A stretch of 64,000 nucleotides of DNA from DASSSQ01 sp963839285 (GTDB lineage Bacteria; Actinomycetota; Thermoleophilia; Gaiellales; Gaiellaceae), in the NCBI GenBank assembly GCA_963839285.1, contig CAWIUN010000029.1, positions 62,001 through 126,000 of the forward strand. Reading direction: 5' to 3'. Numbering within the stretch: position 1 is the first letter of the stretch; each line of letters opens with the position of its first letter. Below the pieces are notes generated by a model. It did no database searches. It saw only the letters and a program-made list of their open reading frames with translations, and was not told the origin of the DNA. The translations under genes and the position numbers were made by a program. Positions 45,164 through 55,947 of the stretch are shown one piece after another.

Positions 45164-46353
45164 ATGGCGACCTTCACGGTCGATTTCCTCGGCTGCAAGG
45201 TCAGCCACACAGACGCCCACGCGGTCCGGGAGCGGCTGCTCGCCGACGGGCACGCCGAGGCGGCCGACGGCGAGGTCGCCGTCCTCAACACCTGCTGCGT
45301 CACGAACGAGGCGGTCGCGAAGTCGCGCAAGCAGGCCGCCCGCCTCGCGCGCCGCCACCGGCGCGTCTACGTGACGGGCTGCGGCGCCAACCTGCGAGCC
45401 GACGGGTTCGCCGGCCTGCCGGAGAACGTCGTCGTCGTCGCGAAGCGGAGCGAGGAGACCCCGGCGGCGGTCGCCGGCGACGTCGGCGCGATCGGCTGCG
45501 TCCAGGCGGACGCGCGCCTCGACCGGATCCGCGCGTTCGTCAAGATCCAGGACGGCTGCTCGTTCTCGTGCAACTTCTGCGTCGTCCCGCTCGTCCGCGG
45601 CGAGAGCCGCAGCCGCAGCGCCCGCGCCGTCCTCGCCGAGATCCGCCGCCGCGTCGAGCAGGGCCACCGCGAGATCGTCCTGACCGGCATCAACCTCGGC
45701 TGCTTCCGCGACCGCGAGGAGGGCTACACGCTCGCGCGGCTCGTCCGCGAGGCGGGGGAGACCCCGGGCCTCGCGCGGCTGCGGCTCTCCTCGATCGAGA
45801 TCAACCACGTCTCCGACGAGCTCGTCGCCGCCCTGCGCGAGACGCCGACGCTCGCGCGGCACCTGCACGTGCCGCTCCAGTCCGGCGACGACGGCGTCCT
45901 CCGCGCGATGGGCCGCCGCTACGGCGTCTCCACCTTCCTGCGCCGGCTCGAGCCGCTCGCGGACTTCAACCTGACGAGCGACGTGATCGTCGGCTTCCCG
46001 GCCGAGGACGAGGCGGCGTTCGCCGAGACGCTCCGCACGGTCGAGCGGGCCGGGATCACGAAGGTGCACGTCTTCCCCTACTCGCCGCGGCCCGGCACCC
46101 GCACCGAGGCGGCCGACCCGGTGCCGCCGCCGGTCAAGAAGGAGCGCTCGGCCCGGCTGCGCGCCCTCTCGCACGAGCAGTGCCTGCGCCGCTGGCGCGC
46201 GAAGCTCGGCAGCGAGGACACCGTCCTCGTCGACCGCCCCGGCCGCGGCTACGGCGACGACTACTCGCCGTGGCTGCTCGACGGCGCCTACCCGGCGAGC
46301 TCGTGCGCGTCCGCGCGGCCGCCGTCACCGAGGAGGGCCTGCGTGCCGCCTGA
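45164..46353 (+). CDS. mtaB: MtaB-like tRNA methylthiotransferase, late frameshift
   Basis: About 396 residues of the MiaB/MtaB radical-SAM methylthiotransferase family (tRNA t6A37 to ms2t6A37). The N-terminal MTTase domain has FLGCKVSHTD, NTCCVTNEA and VTGCGAN cysteines; the radical-SAM motif is CSFSCNFC; YSPRPGTRTEA is typical. A single-base shift near 46291 moves the end of the TRAM-like domain (GELVRVRAAAVTEEGLRAA) to another frame, stopping at 46353. Without that correction the frame would falsely fuse to the HIT gene. ATG 45164 follows TAACCT by seven bases. Confidence 0.88.
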
Positions 46354-46705
46354 GGACTGCCTCTTCTGCCGGCTCTACCGCGAGGGCGACCACGTCCACC
46401 GCGGCGACGGCTTCGTCGCGATCGCCGACGTCAACCCGCAGGCGCCCGTCCACCTGCTCGTGATCCCCGAGCGTCACGTCGAGACGTTCCGCGAGATCGG
46501 CGAGTTCACGCCCGAGGAGGCGAAGCGGATGCTCGAGTTCGTCGCCGACACCGCGCGCTCCCAGGGCGTCGACGACTACCGTGTGCTCGTCAACGTCGGC
46601 GCGAGCGCCGGCCAGACGGTGTTCCATCTGCACTGGCACGTGTTGGCGGGCGGCGCGTCCTCGCGCGAAGATGTGCCCGGCGTCGCGAGGAGAGAGGTCG
46701 AATGA
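46343..46705 (+). CDS. HIT-family protein (HINT-like)
   Basis: A 120-residue histidine-triad protein: CLFCRLYREGD at the N-terminus and the triad QTVFHLHWHVLAGG. It is closest to HINT/PKCI-type purine phosphoramidases. GTG 46343 overlaps the corrected end of mtaB, and the TGA overlaps the yqeY ATG. A HIT gene in this place is typical of the actinobacterial dnaJ-phoH block. Confidence 0.9.
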   Translation: MPPEDCLFCRLYREGDHVHRGDGFVAIADVNPQAPVHLLVIPERHVETFREIGEFTPEEAKRMLEFVADTARSQGVDDYRVLVNVGASAGQTVFHLHWHVLAGGASSREDVPGVARREVE

Positions 46706-47145
46706 GCCTGATCGAGGAAATCGAGGGAGACGTCAAGGACGCGATGCGCGCGCGCGACGACGAGCGCCGCGACGCGCTGCGGCTGATCCTGAACAGCCTC
46801 AGGAGCGCGCAGAAGGAGCTGCAGCGCGCGCTGACCGAGGACGAGGAGCTGCAGGTGCTGCAGCGGGAGTGGAAGAAGCGCGGCGAGGCCGCGGAGGCGT
46901 ACCGGACCGCCGGCCGCGAGGAGCAGGCCGAGGCGGAGGAGTACGAGCAGGAGGTGCTCGAGGAGTTCCTGCCCGACCCGCTCTCGGAGGAGGAGATCGA
47001 GGAGATCGTCGACGACGCGATCGCCGAGAACGGCGCCACCAGCCTCGCCGACCTCGGCCGCGTGATGGCCGACGTGATGCCGCAGATCGCCGGCCGCGCC
47101 GACGGCTCGACGGTCAGCCAGCTCGTGCGCGAGAAGTTGGCCTGA
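46702..47145 (+). CDS. yqeY: YqeY/GatB-tail domain protein
   Basis: An intact 147-residue protein: SLIEEIEGDVKDAMRARDDE, RRDALRLILNSLRSAQKEL, and the tRNA-amidotransferase-like EEFLPDPLSEEEIEEIVDDA segment, ending GRADGSTVSQLVREKLA. The domain resembles the GatB C-terminus and may bind tRNA, but the cellular role is unproven. It is coupled to the HIT gene by ATGA. Confidence 0.92.
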   Translation: MSLIEEIEGDVKDAMRARDDERRDALRLILNSLRSAQKELQRALTEDEELQVLQREWKKRGEAAEAYRTAGREEQAEAEEYEQEVLEEFLPDPLSEEEIEEIVDDAIAENGATSLADLGRVMADVMPQIAGRADGSTVSQLVREKLA

Positions 47146-47264
47146 GCCGCACGCTCGAGATCGACGGCTGCACCTACGCGTTCGGCCCGCGCGCCGAGGC
47201 CGTGGCGATGTTCGACGAGTCTCTGCGCCGCGCGCTCGAGCGCGTCGGCGGCGCGGTCGTCTAG
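47142..47264 (+). CDS. small hypothetical protein, CTG start
   Basis: A 40-residue frame (SRTLEIDGCTYAFGPRAEAV, AMFDESLRRALERVGGAVV) that begins with CTG overlapping the yqeY TGA (CTGA). Codon usage looks genuine (GC3 near 100%). The predicted fold is a short strand followed by a helix. No family is recognised; it is supported only by composition and the recurring CTGA arrangement. Confidence 0.4.
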   Translation: MSRTLEIDGCTYAFGPRAEAVAMFDESLRRALERVGGAVV

Positions 47265-47309
47265 GAGCACGTCCGGATCGAGCGGGGCCGCGCCCGCGGC
47301 GGGCTGCAG

Positions 47310-48885
47310 CTAGGCCGCGGCGCCCTCGCGGGCCGGGTCGCGCTCCGGCGCCTCGGTGTCCTCGGCCTCCGGCGGCTGCTCGTGCGTGTCGAGCCCCTCG
47401 CTGTCGACGAGTGCGAGCGCCAGCACGGCGCCGACGAAGGCGAGGACGGCGGAGATCCAGAAGACACGGTTGAGGCCGGCGACGAAGGCGGCGTGCGCGG
47501 CGGCGGCGACCTGGCTGCGCGCTCCGGCCGGGACGGCGCCGAGCGCGCGGTCGATCGTGCCGGAGGAGGCGGCCTGCGCCAGCCGGTCGACGTGCTGTCC
47601 CGCCGGGCGTGCCGGAGAGCGCGGAGGCGAGGTGCGAGTGCACCCGCGCCTGGAAGAGCGCGCCGAGCGTCGCGACCCCGGTCGCGATCCCGACCTGCCT
47701 GAAGGTGTTGTTGATCCCGGAGGCCATGCCGCTCCGCTCGCGCGGCGCGACGCTGATCGCGGTCGAGGCGAGCGGCGGGTTCGTCAGCCCGATCCCGATC
47801 CCGCCGACGACGAAGCCGGCCAGGAGCGCCGTCCAGTCGTCGCCCGGGGAGAGCCCCTCCAGCAGCAGCAGCGAGGCGCCGACCAGGCCGAGGCCGCCGC
47901 CGAGCAGGAGCCGCACCGGCACGCTCGCCGAGAGCCGCCCGGCGATCGGCGCGACGAGGAACGAGCAGCCCGAGATCGGCAGCAGCCGGATCCCGGCCTG
48001 GAGCGCCGAGTAGCCGAGCACGTTCTGCAGGTACAGCGTCAGGTAGAGGAAGAGGCCGAAGAACGACGCCGAGAGCAGGAACGCGGTCGTCTGCGCGCCG
48101 ACGAAGGCACGGCGGCGGAAGAGCGCGAGGTCGACCATCGGCCGCTCCTGCCGCACCTGCGCGAGCACGAAGAGCGCGAGCAGGACGCCGGCGCCGGCGA
48201 AGAACCCGAGCGTCGTCAGGCTCGTCCAGCCGTGGTCGTTCCCGCGCAGCAGCCCGTAGACGAGCAGCGACAGCGAGCCCGAGAGCGTGACGAGGCCGAC
48301 CCAGTCGGGCCGCGCCGCCTCCGGGTCGCGCGACTCCTCGAGGCCGTAGAGCGCCCCGAGCGCCGCGACGATGCCGACGGGGCCGTTGACGAAGAAGATC
48401 CACTCCCAGCCGAGGCCCGAGGTGAGCGCGCCGCCGACGAGCGGGCCGATCGCGACGGCGGCTCCGGCGGTCGCGCCCCAGACGCCGAAGGCGACGCCCC
48501 GGTCGCGGCCGGTGTAGCTCTGCGCGATCAGCGCGAGCGAGGTGGCGAACATGGCGGCGCCGCCGATCCCCTGGATGCCGCGGCAGACGATCAGGACGAG
48601 CGGCGAGGTCGCGAGCCCGCAGGCGATCGAGGCCGTCGTGAAGACGACGAGGCCGCCCAGGAAGACCTTCCGCCGCCCGTAGAGGTCGGCGAGCGCGCCG
48701 GCGTTGAGGACGAAGGTCGCGAGCGCCAGGGAGTAGGCGTCGATCACCCACTGCAGGTCGGTGAAGCCCGCGTCGAGCGACCGGCCGATCTGCGGCAGCG
48801 CGACGTTCACGATCGTGATGTCGACGAGGAGCATGAAGATCCCCGTCACGACGACGCCGAGCGGCCACCATTTCCGAGCGGGCAC
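47310..48885 (-). CDS. MFS drug:proton antiporter, DHA2 (EmrB/QacA) type, one frameshift
   Basis: About 525 residues with 14 predicted TM segments. DITIVNVALPQIGRSL carries the D1 motif of 14-TM exporters, LADLYGRRKVFLGGL is motif A, and GVWGATAGAAVAIGPLVGGA is motif C of drug:H+ antiporters. A +1 shift near 47605 precedes the last TM helix (FWISAVLAFVGAVLALALVD) and acidic tail. It is a likely multidrug or metabolite exporter. GTG 48885 is divergent from phoH with 37 bp between starts; it interrupts the housekeeping block on the opposite strand. Confidence 0.86.
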
Positions 48886-48909
48886 GTACGAGTCGTATCC
48901 GGCACGGCC

Positions 48910-48915
48910 TACACT
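48910..48915 (+). promoter_or_regulatory. -10 element of phoH
   Basis: TACACT ends seven bases before GTG 48923. The same hexamer, with similar spacing, precedes deoC. Confidence 0.6.
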
Positions 48916-48922
48916 GCAAACC

Positions 48923-49878
<956 letters not shown>

Positions 49879-49882
<4 letters not shown>

Positions 49883-50259
49883 TCGCGGTCGAGGTGGACA
49901 ACCGGAGCGGGCGTGAGGTCGCCGAGGAGGCCGCGGTCGAGCTCGCCCGTGCGGCGCTCGCGGCCGAGGGGGTCGACGAGGGCGAGCTCGGGCTCGCGTT
50001 CGTCGAGCCGGAGGAGATCCGGGCGCTCAAGCGGGAGCACCTCGGGATCGACGAGGCGACCGACGTGCTCTCGTTCCCGATCGACGGCCGCGGGCCGCTG
50101 CCCGACGGCGTGCCGCGGCAGCTCGGCGACGTCGTCATCTGCCCCGAGGTCGTCGGCGAGGAGTGGCGCTTTCCGCTCGTGCACGGGCTGCTGCACCTGC
50201 TCGGCTACGACCACGGAGACGAGATGGAGTCGCGCGAGCAGGAGCTGCTCGGGTCGTGA
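49879..50259 (+). CDS. ybeY: endoribonuclease YbeY
   Basis: An intact 126-residue zinc-dependent RNase for 16S rRNA 3'-end maturation. The metal motif H-x3-H-x5-H reads HGLLHLLGYDHGDE, and DVLSFPIDG and LGDVVICPEV are conserved. It overlaps phoH by four bases. Confidence 0.95.
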
Positions 50260-50425
50260 CGACGCGCGCCCGCCTGTGGATCGATTTGCACGAGATCGGC
50301 ACCGTCCGGTCACGGTCCCGTGCGCCTTTCCCGGGTATCGTCGACCTCGAGGGAGGCGGGTGGATCCCCACCCTAGAGGGTGGGGGTATGCCTCGGAGGC
50401 CGCGGCCCGGCGGCGGAGCTGCGCG
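50260..50425. promoter_or_regulatory. regulatory region upstream of dgk-PAP2 gene: direct repeat and perfect palindrome
   Basis: This 166-bp gap holds ATTTGCAC (50284-50291) and ATCGGCAC (50295-50302), 11 bp apart, like the elements at 19280, 20284 and 32746. It also holds a perfect inverted repeat CCCCACCCT (50366-50374), AG, AGGGTGGGG (50377-50385), followed by GTAT. The palindrome ends 41 bp before the ATG. Its C-tract/G-tract form recalls CsoR/RcnR-type metal-sensor operators, but no such regulator is in view. It could equally be a transcript hairpin; no T-tract follows. Confidence 0.55.
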
Positions 50426-51145
50426 ATGAGCGCCCGCCGCGCGCCGACGCTGATCGACTCGTTCAACTACGCGTTCGAGGGGATCATCCACGTCCTCCGG
50501 ACGCAGCGGAACCTGCGGATCCACTTCGCGGTCGCGGTCGGCGTGCTCGTCGCCGCGGTCGTCGTCAACGTCTCCAAGATCGAGCTGATCGCGCTGCTGC
50601 TCGCGATCACGTTCGTCCTGATCGCGGAGATGATCAACTCCGCGATCGAGGGCGCGATCGACGCGACCACGACCGCCTTCGACCCGAACGCGAAGCTCGC
50701 GAAGGACGTCGCCGCCGGCGCCGTGCTGATCGCCTCGGCGAACGCGGTCGCGGTCGGCTACCTCGTCTTCTCGGGGAAGGCGGCCGACCGCAGCGCCCGC
50801 CTGCTCGACCGGCTCCGCGACGCGCCGGCGGAGCTGACGCTCGTCGCGCTCGTGCTGACGATCATCGTCGTGCTGGCGACCAAGGCCTACACGGGGCGCG
50901 GCACGCCGCTGCGCGGCGGGCTCCCCTCCGGCCACTCCGCCCTCGCCTTCGCCGGCTGGATGGCCGCGACCTACGTGCTCGGCGGCGACACGCACCGCTT
51001 CCTCGTCTCGTCGCTGACCTTCATCATGGCGCTGCTCGTCGCCCAGACCCGCATCGAATCCGGCGTCCACTCCACCCTCGAGGTCTTCTACGGCGGCGTG
51101 CTCGGAGCGCTCGTCACCCTCGTCTGCTTCCAGGTCTTCGCATGA
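50426..51145 (+). CDS. fused diacylglycerol/undecaprenol kinase (DgkA) and PAP2 phosphatase
   Basis: A 239-residue integral membrane protein joining two enzymes of opposite direction. Residues ~1-125 are DgkA (FNYAFEGIIHVLRTQRNLRI and the catalytic EMINSAIEGAID). Residues ~135-239 are a PAP2 domain with GGLPSGHSALAF (PSGH) and R-x5-H-x3-E in TRIESGVHSTLEV, where most PAP2 enzymes have Asp. It probably phosphorylates undecaprenol or diacylglycerol and/or dephosphorylates the product, supporting cell-wall lipid carrier recycling (inference). Cdd and era are coupled downstream. Confidence 0.88.
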   Translation: MSARRAPTLIDSFNYAFEGIIHVLRTQRNLRIHFAVAVGVLVAAVVVNVSKIELIALLLAITFVLIAEMINSAIEGAIDATTTAFDPNAKLAKDVAAGAVLIASANAVAVGYLVFSGKAADRSARLLDRLRDAPAELTLVALVLTIIVVLATKAYTGRGTPLRGGLPSGHSALAFAGWMAATYVLGGDTHRFLVSSLTFIMALLVAQTRIESGVHSTLEVFYGGVLGALVTLVCFQVFA

Positions 51146-51552
51146 GCAGCGGCGCAGGCTCGCCGGAGCCGACGGGGAGCGGAGCGGGAAGCGCGCTGGT
51201 CGAGCAGGCCGAGCAGGTGGCGGCCCGTGCCTACGCGCCCTACTCGAACTACCTCGTCGGCGCCGTCCTCCGCACCCGCGACGGCCGCGTCTTCGAGGGC
51301 GTCAACGTCGAGAACGCCGCCTACCCGCTCGGGATCTGCGCCGAGCGCTCCGCGATCTCGGCCGCCGCGACCGCCGGCGTCCGCCCGGGCGAGGTCGAGG
51401 CGATCGGGATCACGGCGTCCCCGTGCGGCGGCTGCCGCCAGTGGCTGCACGAGTGGCGCTTCGACGAGGTCTCCTACCGCCGCGAGAACGGCGAGATCGC
51501 CACCGTCCGGCCGGGAGACCTGCTGCCGGACACGTGGAACCTGCCGGAATGA
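51142..51552 (+). CDS. cdd: cytidine deaminase
   Basis: An intact 136-residue homotetrameric-type deaminase: AYAPYSNYLVGAVLRTRDGR, NVENAAYPLGICAERSA with catalytic Glu and zinc Cys, and SPCGGCRQWL with the other zinc cysteines. It converts cytidine/deoxycytidine to uridine forms. It is coupled by ATGA overlaps to dgk-PAP2 and era. The N-terminal ~16 residues are Gly/Ser-rich. Confidence 0.94.
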   Translation: MSSGAGSPEPTGSGAGSALVEQAEQVAARAYAPYSNYLVGAVLRTRDGRVFEGVNVENAAYPLGICAERSAISAAATAGVRPGEVEAIGITASPCGGCRQWLHEWRFDEVSYRRENGEIATVRPGDLLPDTWNLPE

Positions 51553-52409
51553 AGTCCGGCTTCGTCGCGGTCGCCGGCCGCCCCAACGTCGGCAAGTCGA
51601 CGCTCGTGAACGCGCTCACCGGCGCCAAGGTCGCGATCGTCTCCGACAAGCCGCACACGACCCGGCAGCGGATCAGCGGCGTGCACACGACCGCGGAGGC
51701 GCAGCTCGTCCTCACCGACCTGCCCGGCTGGCAGCGGCCGATCGACCCGCTGACCGAGCGGATGCAGGGCACCGTCGACGCCTCCCTCGAGGAGATCGAC
51801 GCCGTCCTGCTCGTCGTCGACTGCCGCGCCCGGATCGGCGCCGGCGACCGCTACGTCGCCCGCCGCGTCTTCGGGCTCGGCGTCCCGGTCGTGATCGCGC
51901 TGAACAAGGTCGACCGGCTCAAGGCCGGCCACATCGCCTCGCAGATGAAGACGGCTGCGACGCTCGGCGACTTCCACGCGCTGCACCCCGTCAGCGCCAG
52001 GACGGGCGACGGGATCGACGAGCTGCGCGGCGACCTCGTGTACCTGCTGCCGGAGGGCCCGCTCTACTTCCCCGCCGAGCAGGTGACCGACCTGCCGCTC
52101 GAGGTGCAGATCGCCGAGCTCGTCCGCGAACAGGCGCTGCGCCTGACGCGCGAGGAGGTGCCGCACGCCCTCACCGCCGAGGTGAAGGAGCTCGAGGAGC
52201 GCCGCGTCGAGATCACGCTCTACACCGAGACCGAGTCGCAGAAGCAGATCCTGATCGGCAAGGGCGGCGCGATGGTGCGCGAGATCGGCACGCAGGCCCG
52301 GCCCGGGATCGAGGCGCTGCTCGGCCGCAAGGTCTTCGTCGAGCTGAAGGTGAAGGCGTCGCCGAAGTGGCGCCGGAACCAGACGATGCTCGAGCGGCTC
52401 GGGCTCTGA
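51549..52409 (+). CDS. era: GTPase Era
   Basis: An intact 286-residue GTPase for 16S rRNA/30S assembly. G1 GRPNVGKSTLVN, G2 HTTRQRISG, G3 DLPGW (usual DTPG altered to DLPG), G4 NKVD, and the C-terminal KH domain with IGKGGAMVREIG. The Thr-to-Leu change in G3 is unusual but not a metal ligand. It ends the phoH-ybeY-dgk-cdd-era operon. Confidence 0.95.
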   Translation: MKSGFVAVAGRPNVGKSTLVNALTGAKVAIVSDKPHTTRQRISGVHTTAEAQLVLTDLPGWQRPIDPLTERMQGTVDASLEEIDAVLLVVDCRARIGAGDRYVARRVFGLGVPVVIALNKVDRLKAGHIASQMKTAATLGDFHALHPVSARTGDGIDELRGDLVYLLPEGPLYFPAEQVTDLPLEVQIAELVREQALRLTREEVPHALTAEVKELEERRVEITLYTETESQKQILIGKGGAMVREIGTQARPGIEALLGRKVFVELKVKASPKWRRNQTMLERLGL

Positions 52410-52424
52410 GCGCCGACCCGGAGG

Positions 52425-53084
52425 TCAGGCGAGCGCGGACGTCAGGAGCAGATGCGCGGTGACGTCCGCGAGCAGGCCTTCCCGGTAGGCGACGGCGACC
52501 GCCTCGGCGCGACTGTGGACGCCGAGCTTCGCCAGGATTCGCTGCAGGTGCGTGGAGACCGTCTTCGGACTGATGAAGAGCTCCGCCGCGATCGCGTTCG
52601 TGTTGCGTCCGAGCGCGAGCAGCTCGAGCACCTCGCGCTCGCGCACCGTCAGTCGCTCCGTGCCGCCGTTCGGCGCCGGCGCGGCCGTCTCGCCTCTGCG
52701 ACGTCGGGCGAGGCGGCGCGCGCGCGCCACGAGCTCGGCGGGATCGACCGGCTTGACCAGGTAGTCGTCGGCCCCGAGCAGCAGCCCCGCGACCCGGTCG
52801 AGCGACTCGGTGCGCGCCCCGGTGACGAAGGCGATCGGCAGATCCTCGCCGAACTCGTCGCGCAGCTCTCGGCAGAGCTCGTAGCCGTTCAACCCCGGCA
52901 GGTCGACGTCCGTGAGCACGAGGTCGGGAGGAGCCGCGCGCGCGGCCTCGATCGCCTCCGGCCCCGACTCGGCTTCGCGCACGAGGAAGCCGGCGCTGCG
53001 CAGCGCCGAAGCCACCAGGATCCGAAACGATTCGTCGTCGTCGACGACGAGCACCGTGCCGCAGTCCCCGGGGTTCATCCCCAT
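52425..53084 (-). CDS. two-component response regulator, NarL/LuxR type
   Basis: An intact 219-residue regulator. The receiver domain has VLVVDDDESFRILV (acidic pocket), phospho-acceptor Asp in LVLTDVDLPGLNGYE, and Lys in DYLVKPVDP; the C-terminal LuxR HTH has LTVREREVLELLALGRNTNA and ISPKTVSTHLQRILAKLGVH. No histidine kinase lies nearby. GGAGG sits four bases before ATG 53084 (ATG 53078 is also possible). It converges on era and is divergent from the secreted-protein region, a possible target by position only. Confidence 0.9.
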   Translation of the reverse strand: MGMNPGDCGTVLVVDDDESFRILVASALRSAGFLVREAESGPEAIEAARAAPPDLVLTDVDLPGLNGYELCRELRDEFGEDLPIAFVTGARTESLDRVAGLLLGADDYLVKPVDPAELVARARRLARRRRGETAAPAPNGGTERLTVREREVLELLALGRNTNAIAAELFISPKTVSTHLQRILAKLGVHSRAEAVAVAYREGLLADVTAHLLLTSALA

Positions 53085-53414
53085 CTTTCCTCCACAAACG
53101 AATGCCGCCCAGTGGTTGTACTTCTACGGCGCCCGACTTTCAAGGTGCGCTCGGAAACCTGAGCGCGCAGTAGGCCGCCTGCGGTGCCCGCAGTAGGCGG
53201 CGATTACGGCGCCCGGCGTCTATCCCGGGGGCAGAGGGCGGCGTACGGTCCTCAATCGGGGACGACCCGGGAGGGCAAGGGTGCCGAGAGCGCCGGCCCG
53301 AGTCCCGGACAGGAGGGAGGCTCGGATCATGCGGAGATTCCGCTGCCGTTCCGGTACCGATCACCGGCCGGCAGCAGCCTGCATCCATCACTTCGGGAAC
53401 GAGGGAGAGAGTAG
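53085..53414. other. long 5' region of secreted-protein gene with strong hairpin
   Basis: No gene is seen. At about 53172-53199 GCCGCCT and AGGCGGC enclose GCGG/CCGC, forming an 11-bp imperfect hairpin, and CGCAGTAGGC occurs twice around it. TACGGT near 53246 is a possible -10. The downstream gene has a Shine-Dalgarno (GAGGGAGAG), unlike the leaderless genes, so a structured leader is plausible; no known riboswitch class matches. Confidence 0.45.
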
Positions 53415-55879
53415 ATGACCCAGAAGATCATCGGCGCGCCGAGGAGTCGACGGCGGCACAGGACACTGCTCCTGTGCCTCGTTGCGGTACTCGGCGTCGC
53501 CCTGTTCGCGATCGCGGGCGCGCAGAGCGCGCCGCCTGACACGGCGGGCTTCTTCGAGCTCGACAAGAACGCGACCAACGACCTGACCGTCTCGCACCTG
53601 GGCGCGCTGAAGAGTCAGATCAGGAACGCCACCGACACGACGATCACGGTCTGCGAACGCGCGCCGACGCTGGCGATCGACCCGGGGCTGCCGCTGGGCA
53701 CGCCGGCCACGATCCAGATCGACGCCGAGCAGATGACGGTCACGGCGACCGGCGGCACGGTCAGCACCGGCGGCTGTTCGTTCTCCGACCCGAGCGACAC
53801 GGTGGCGGACGCTCGTACGTACACCGTGACGCGCGGCGCCAACGGCACCACCGCGACGTCGCATCCGGGCGGCGCAGACGTGTCGAATCTGATCGCCGCC
53901 CCGGACAAGCCCGGAACCGACTGGAGCGAGGTCTACACCGAGTACAACGGTCATTCGAGCGCCGACAATCCCTGCTGCGAACATCAGTGACTCGGTCGCG
54001 TGCACCTGGCTCGAACGACCCACCCGGCCAGTCGATCTTCACGCAGGGCTCGGCCGACACGCTCGACGTCACGGGCTGGCACTGGACCGACAGCTCGGTG
54101 CCGGACGCCGACGAGATCCTGCACGCCTACGCGATCAAGTTCAGCAACTCGCGATCAGTTCCTCTACTTCGGCGCCGACCGCTACGCCGTCAACGGCGCC
54201 AAGGACATGGGCTTCTGGTTCTTCAAGAGCCCGGTCCACGCGGCGGCGAACGGCACGTTCGTCGACGACGAGGGCAACCCGGCGGTGCACCAGGTCGGCG
54301 ACATCCTGGCGCTCGGGACGTTCACGCAGGGCGGAGCGATCACGACCATCCGCGTCTACAAGTGGGTCGGAAGCGGCGGGTCCGACGGCTCCCTGGACGA
54401 CGGCAGGCGAACTTCCCGGACTGCCTTCCGGGATCCGCTGGCAACAACGGCTGCAACACCGTCAACAGCACCACGATCAAGTCCCCCTGGGCCTACCAGG
54501 GCAAGGGCTCGACGGCGGCGGCGAACGTGATCTACGGCGGCGGCTTCATGGAGGGCGGCATCGACCTCGGCGCCCTCGGCCTCCAGGGCTGCTTCTCGAG
54601 CTTCATGGCCGAGACCCGCTCCTCCCCGTCGCTGACTGCCGCGCAGAAGGACTTCACGCTCGGCCGGTTCGAGTCGTGCAGCTCCGAGCTGACGACGACG
54701 CCCGCCGACGGGAGCGGCACGGCCCTGACCGACTCCGGCGAGAGGGAACGTCTCTGCCGGACGTCCAGATCGGCACCGGCTCGGCCGGCGTCGACGTCAC
54801 CGACAACGCGACCCTCGACGTCGGCGGTATCTCGAGCTGGAGCGGGACGCTCAAGTTCTACCTCTGCGGCCCGCTCGCCTCCGGCACCTGCGACACGGGA
54901 GGCGTGCTCGTCGACACGAAGTCGATCAGCCAGAGCACGTCGCAGCCGATCACGTCGGCGTCGGCAAACCTGACCTCGGTCGGCCGCTACTGCTGGCGCG
55001 GTCGACTTCACCTCGAGCACGAACGGCGTGCCGGACTCGTCCGACCAGAGCTCGGGAGCGGGACGTGAGTGCTTCGAGGTGCTGCCGGTGACGCCGACGC
55101 TGTCGACACGGCGTGGAGGCCGGGGACTCGTCGGGATCGGCTCAGACGACGCGGTCGATTCGGGGACCGGTCTACGACAAGGCGGCGCTGTCCGGGACGG
55201 CGTACAAGCCCGGCACGAACGGGGCGTCAACGCGACCTATCCGTCGATCAACGCAACGAACGCACGAAGGCGAACGGCTCGATCACCTTCACCTCTCGGG
55301 ACGGACGACTGCTCGACGGACGCGACCGGCACGGGGACGAACCCGCAGACCGGCGTCACGGTCAGAGGTGACGGCGACTACTGCTCGTCCGGCTTCACGC
55401 CCGACACGCCGGCGACTACCACTGGCAGGCGTCGTACACGGGCGACTCGCCCAACACGAGCAGCGCGAGCCACAACGGCTCCTGCGACCAGACGGGTGAG
55501 GACGTGACCGTCAGACGATCCCGACGACGATCAAGACCAAGCAGAGCTGGTTCCCGAACGACACCGCCACGATCGACCTCGACCGTGCGGGCGACAACCT
55601 CGGGGCCGGCGGCACGGTCGAGCTGTACGACACCTCGGCCAACTGCGCCGCCGAACGGGCGACCGGCCGCTGTACACCGAGGGGCCGCTGGCGGGCAGCA
55701 GCGCCTCGCCGAGGCGGCGACGACCCGCAACACGACGGGCAGGATCACCACCGGCACGACCGTGTACTGGCGCGTGACCTACACGTCGACGAACCAGGCG
55801 CAGCTCGGAAGCTCGAGCGTGTGCACGGAGAGCACGACCGTGAGCTACGCCGGCAACGACGGGACGATCACGTCCCGTA
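53415..55879 (+). CDS. large secreted Ig-like surface protein, many frameshifts
   Basis: Starts with a signal peptide (LLLCLVAVLGVALFAIAGAQ, SAPP) after GAGGGAGAG. Recognisable exported segments follow over three frames: FFELDKNATNDL, VTRGANGTTATSHPGG, QFLYFGADRYAVNGAKDMGF, WFFKSPVHAAANGTFV, TLKFYLCGPLASGTCDTGG, SITFTSRDG and YWRVTYTSTNQAQLGSSSV. These form a head domain followed by Ig-like repeats, common in actinobacterial adhesin-like proteins. At least eight single-base shifts interrupt about 820 residues, so real decay cannot be excluded. GC is lower than in the housekeeping genes. It is probably cell-surface or extracellular. Confidence 0.6.
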
Positions 55880-55947
55880 GCGGCGAGCGGTGCGGCAGAA
55901 CGGATCGGCACCGGTGCTACGGGCCCGTCGCGTCCGGTGTCGTCCCG

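Noticed and set aside
45164..46705. Apparent MtaB-HIT fusion protein
   Set aside because: The joining residues are low-complexity, and the normal MtaB C-terminus (GELVRVRAAAVTEEGLRAA) with its stop is present one frame over, followed by a normal HIT start. A single-base indel near 46291 creates the fusion.
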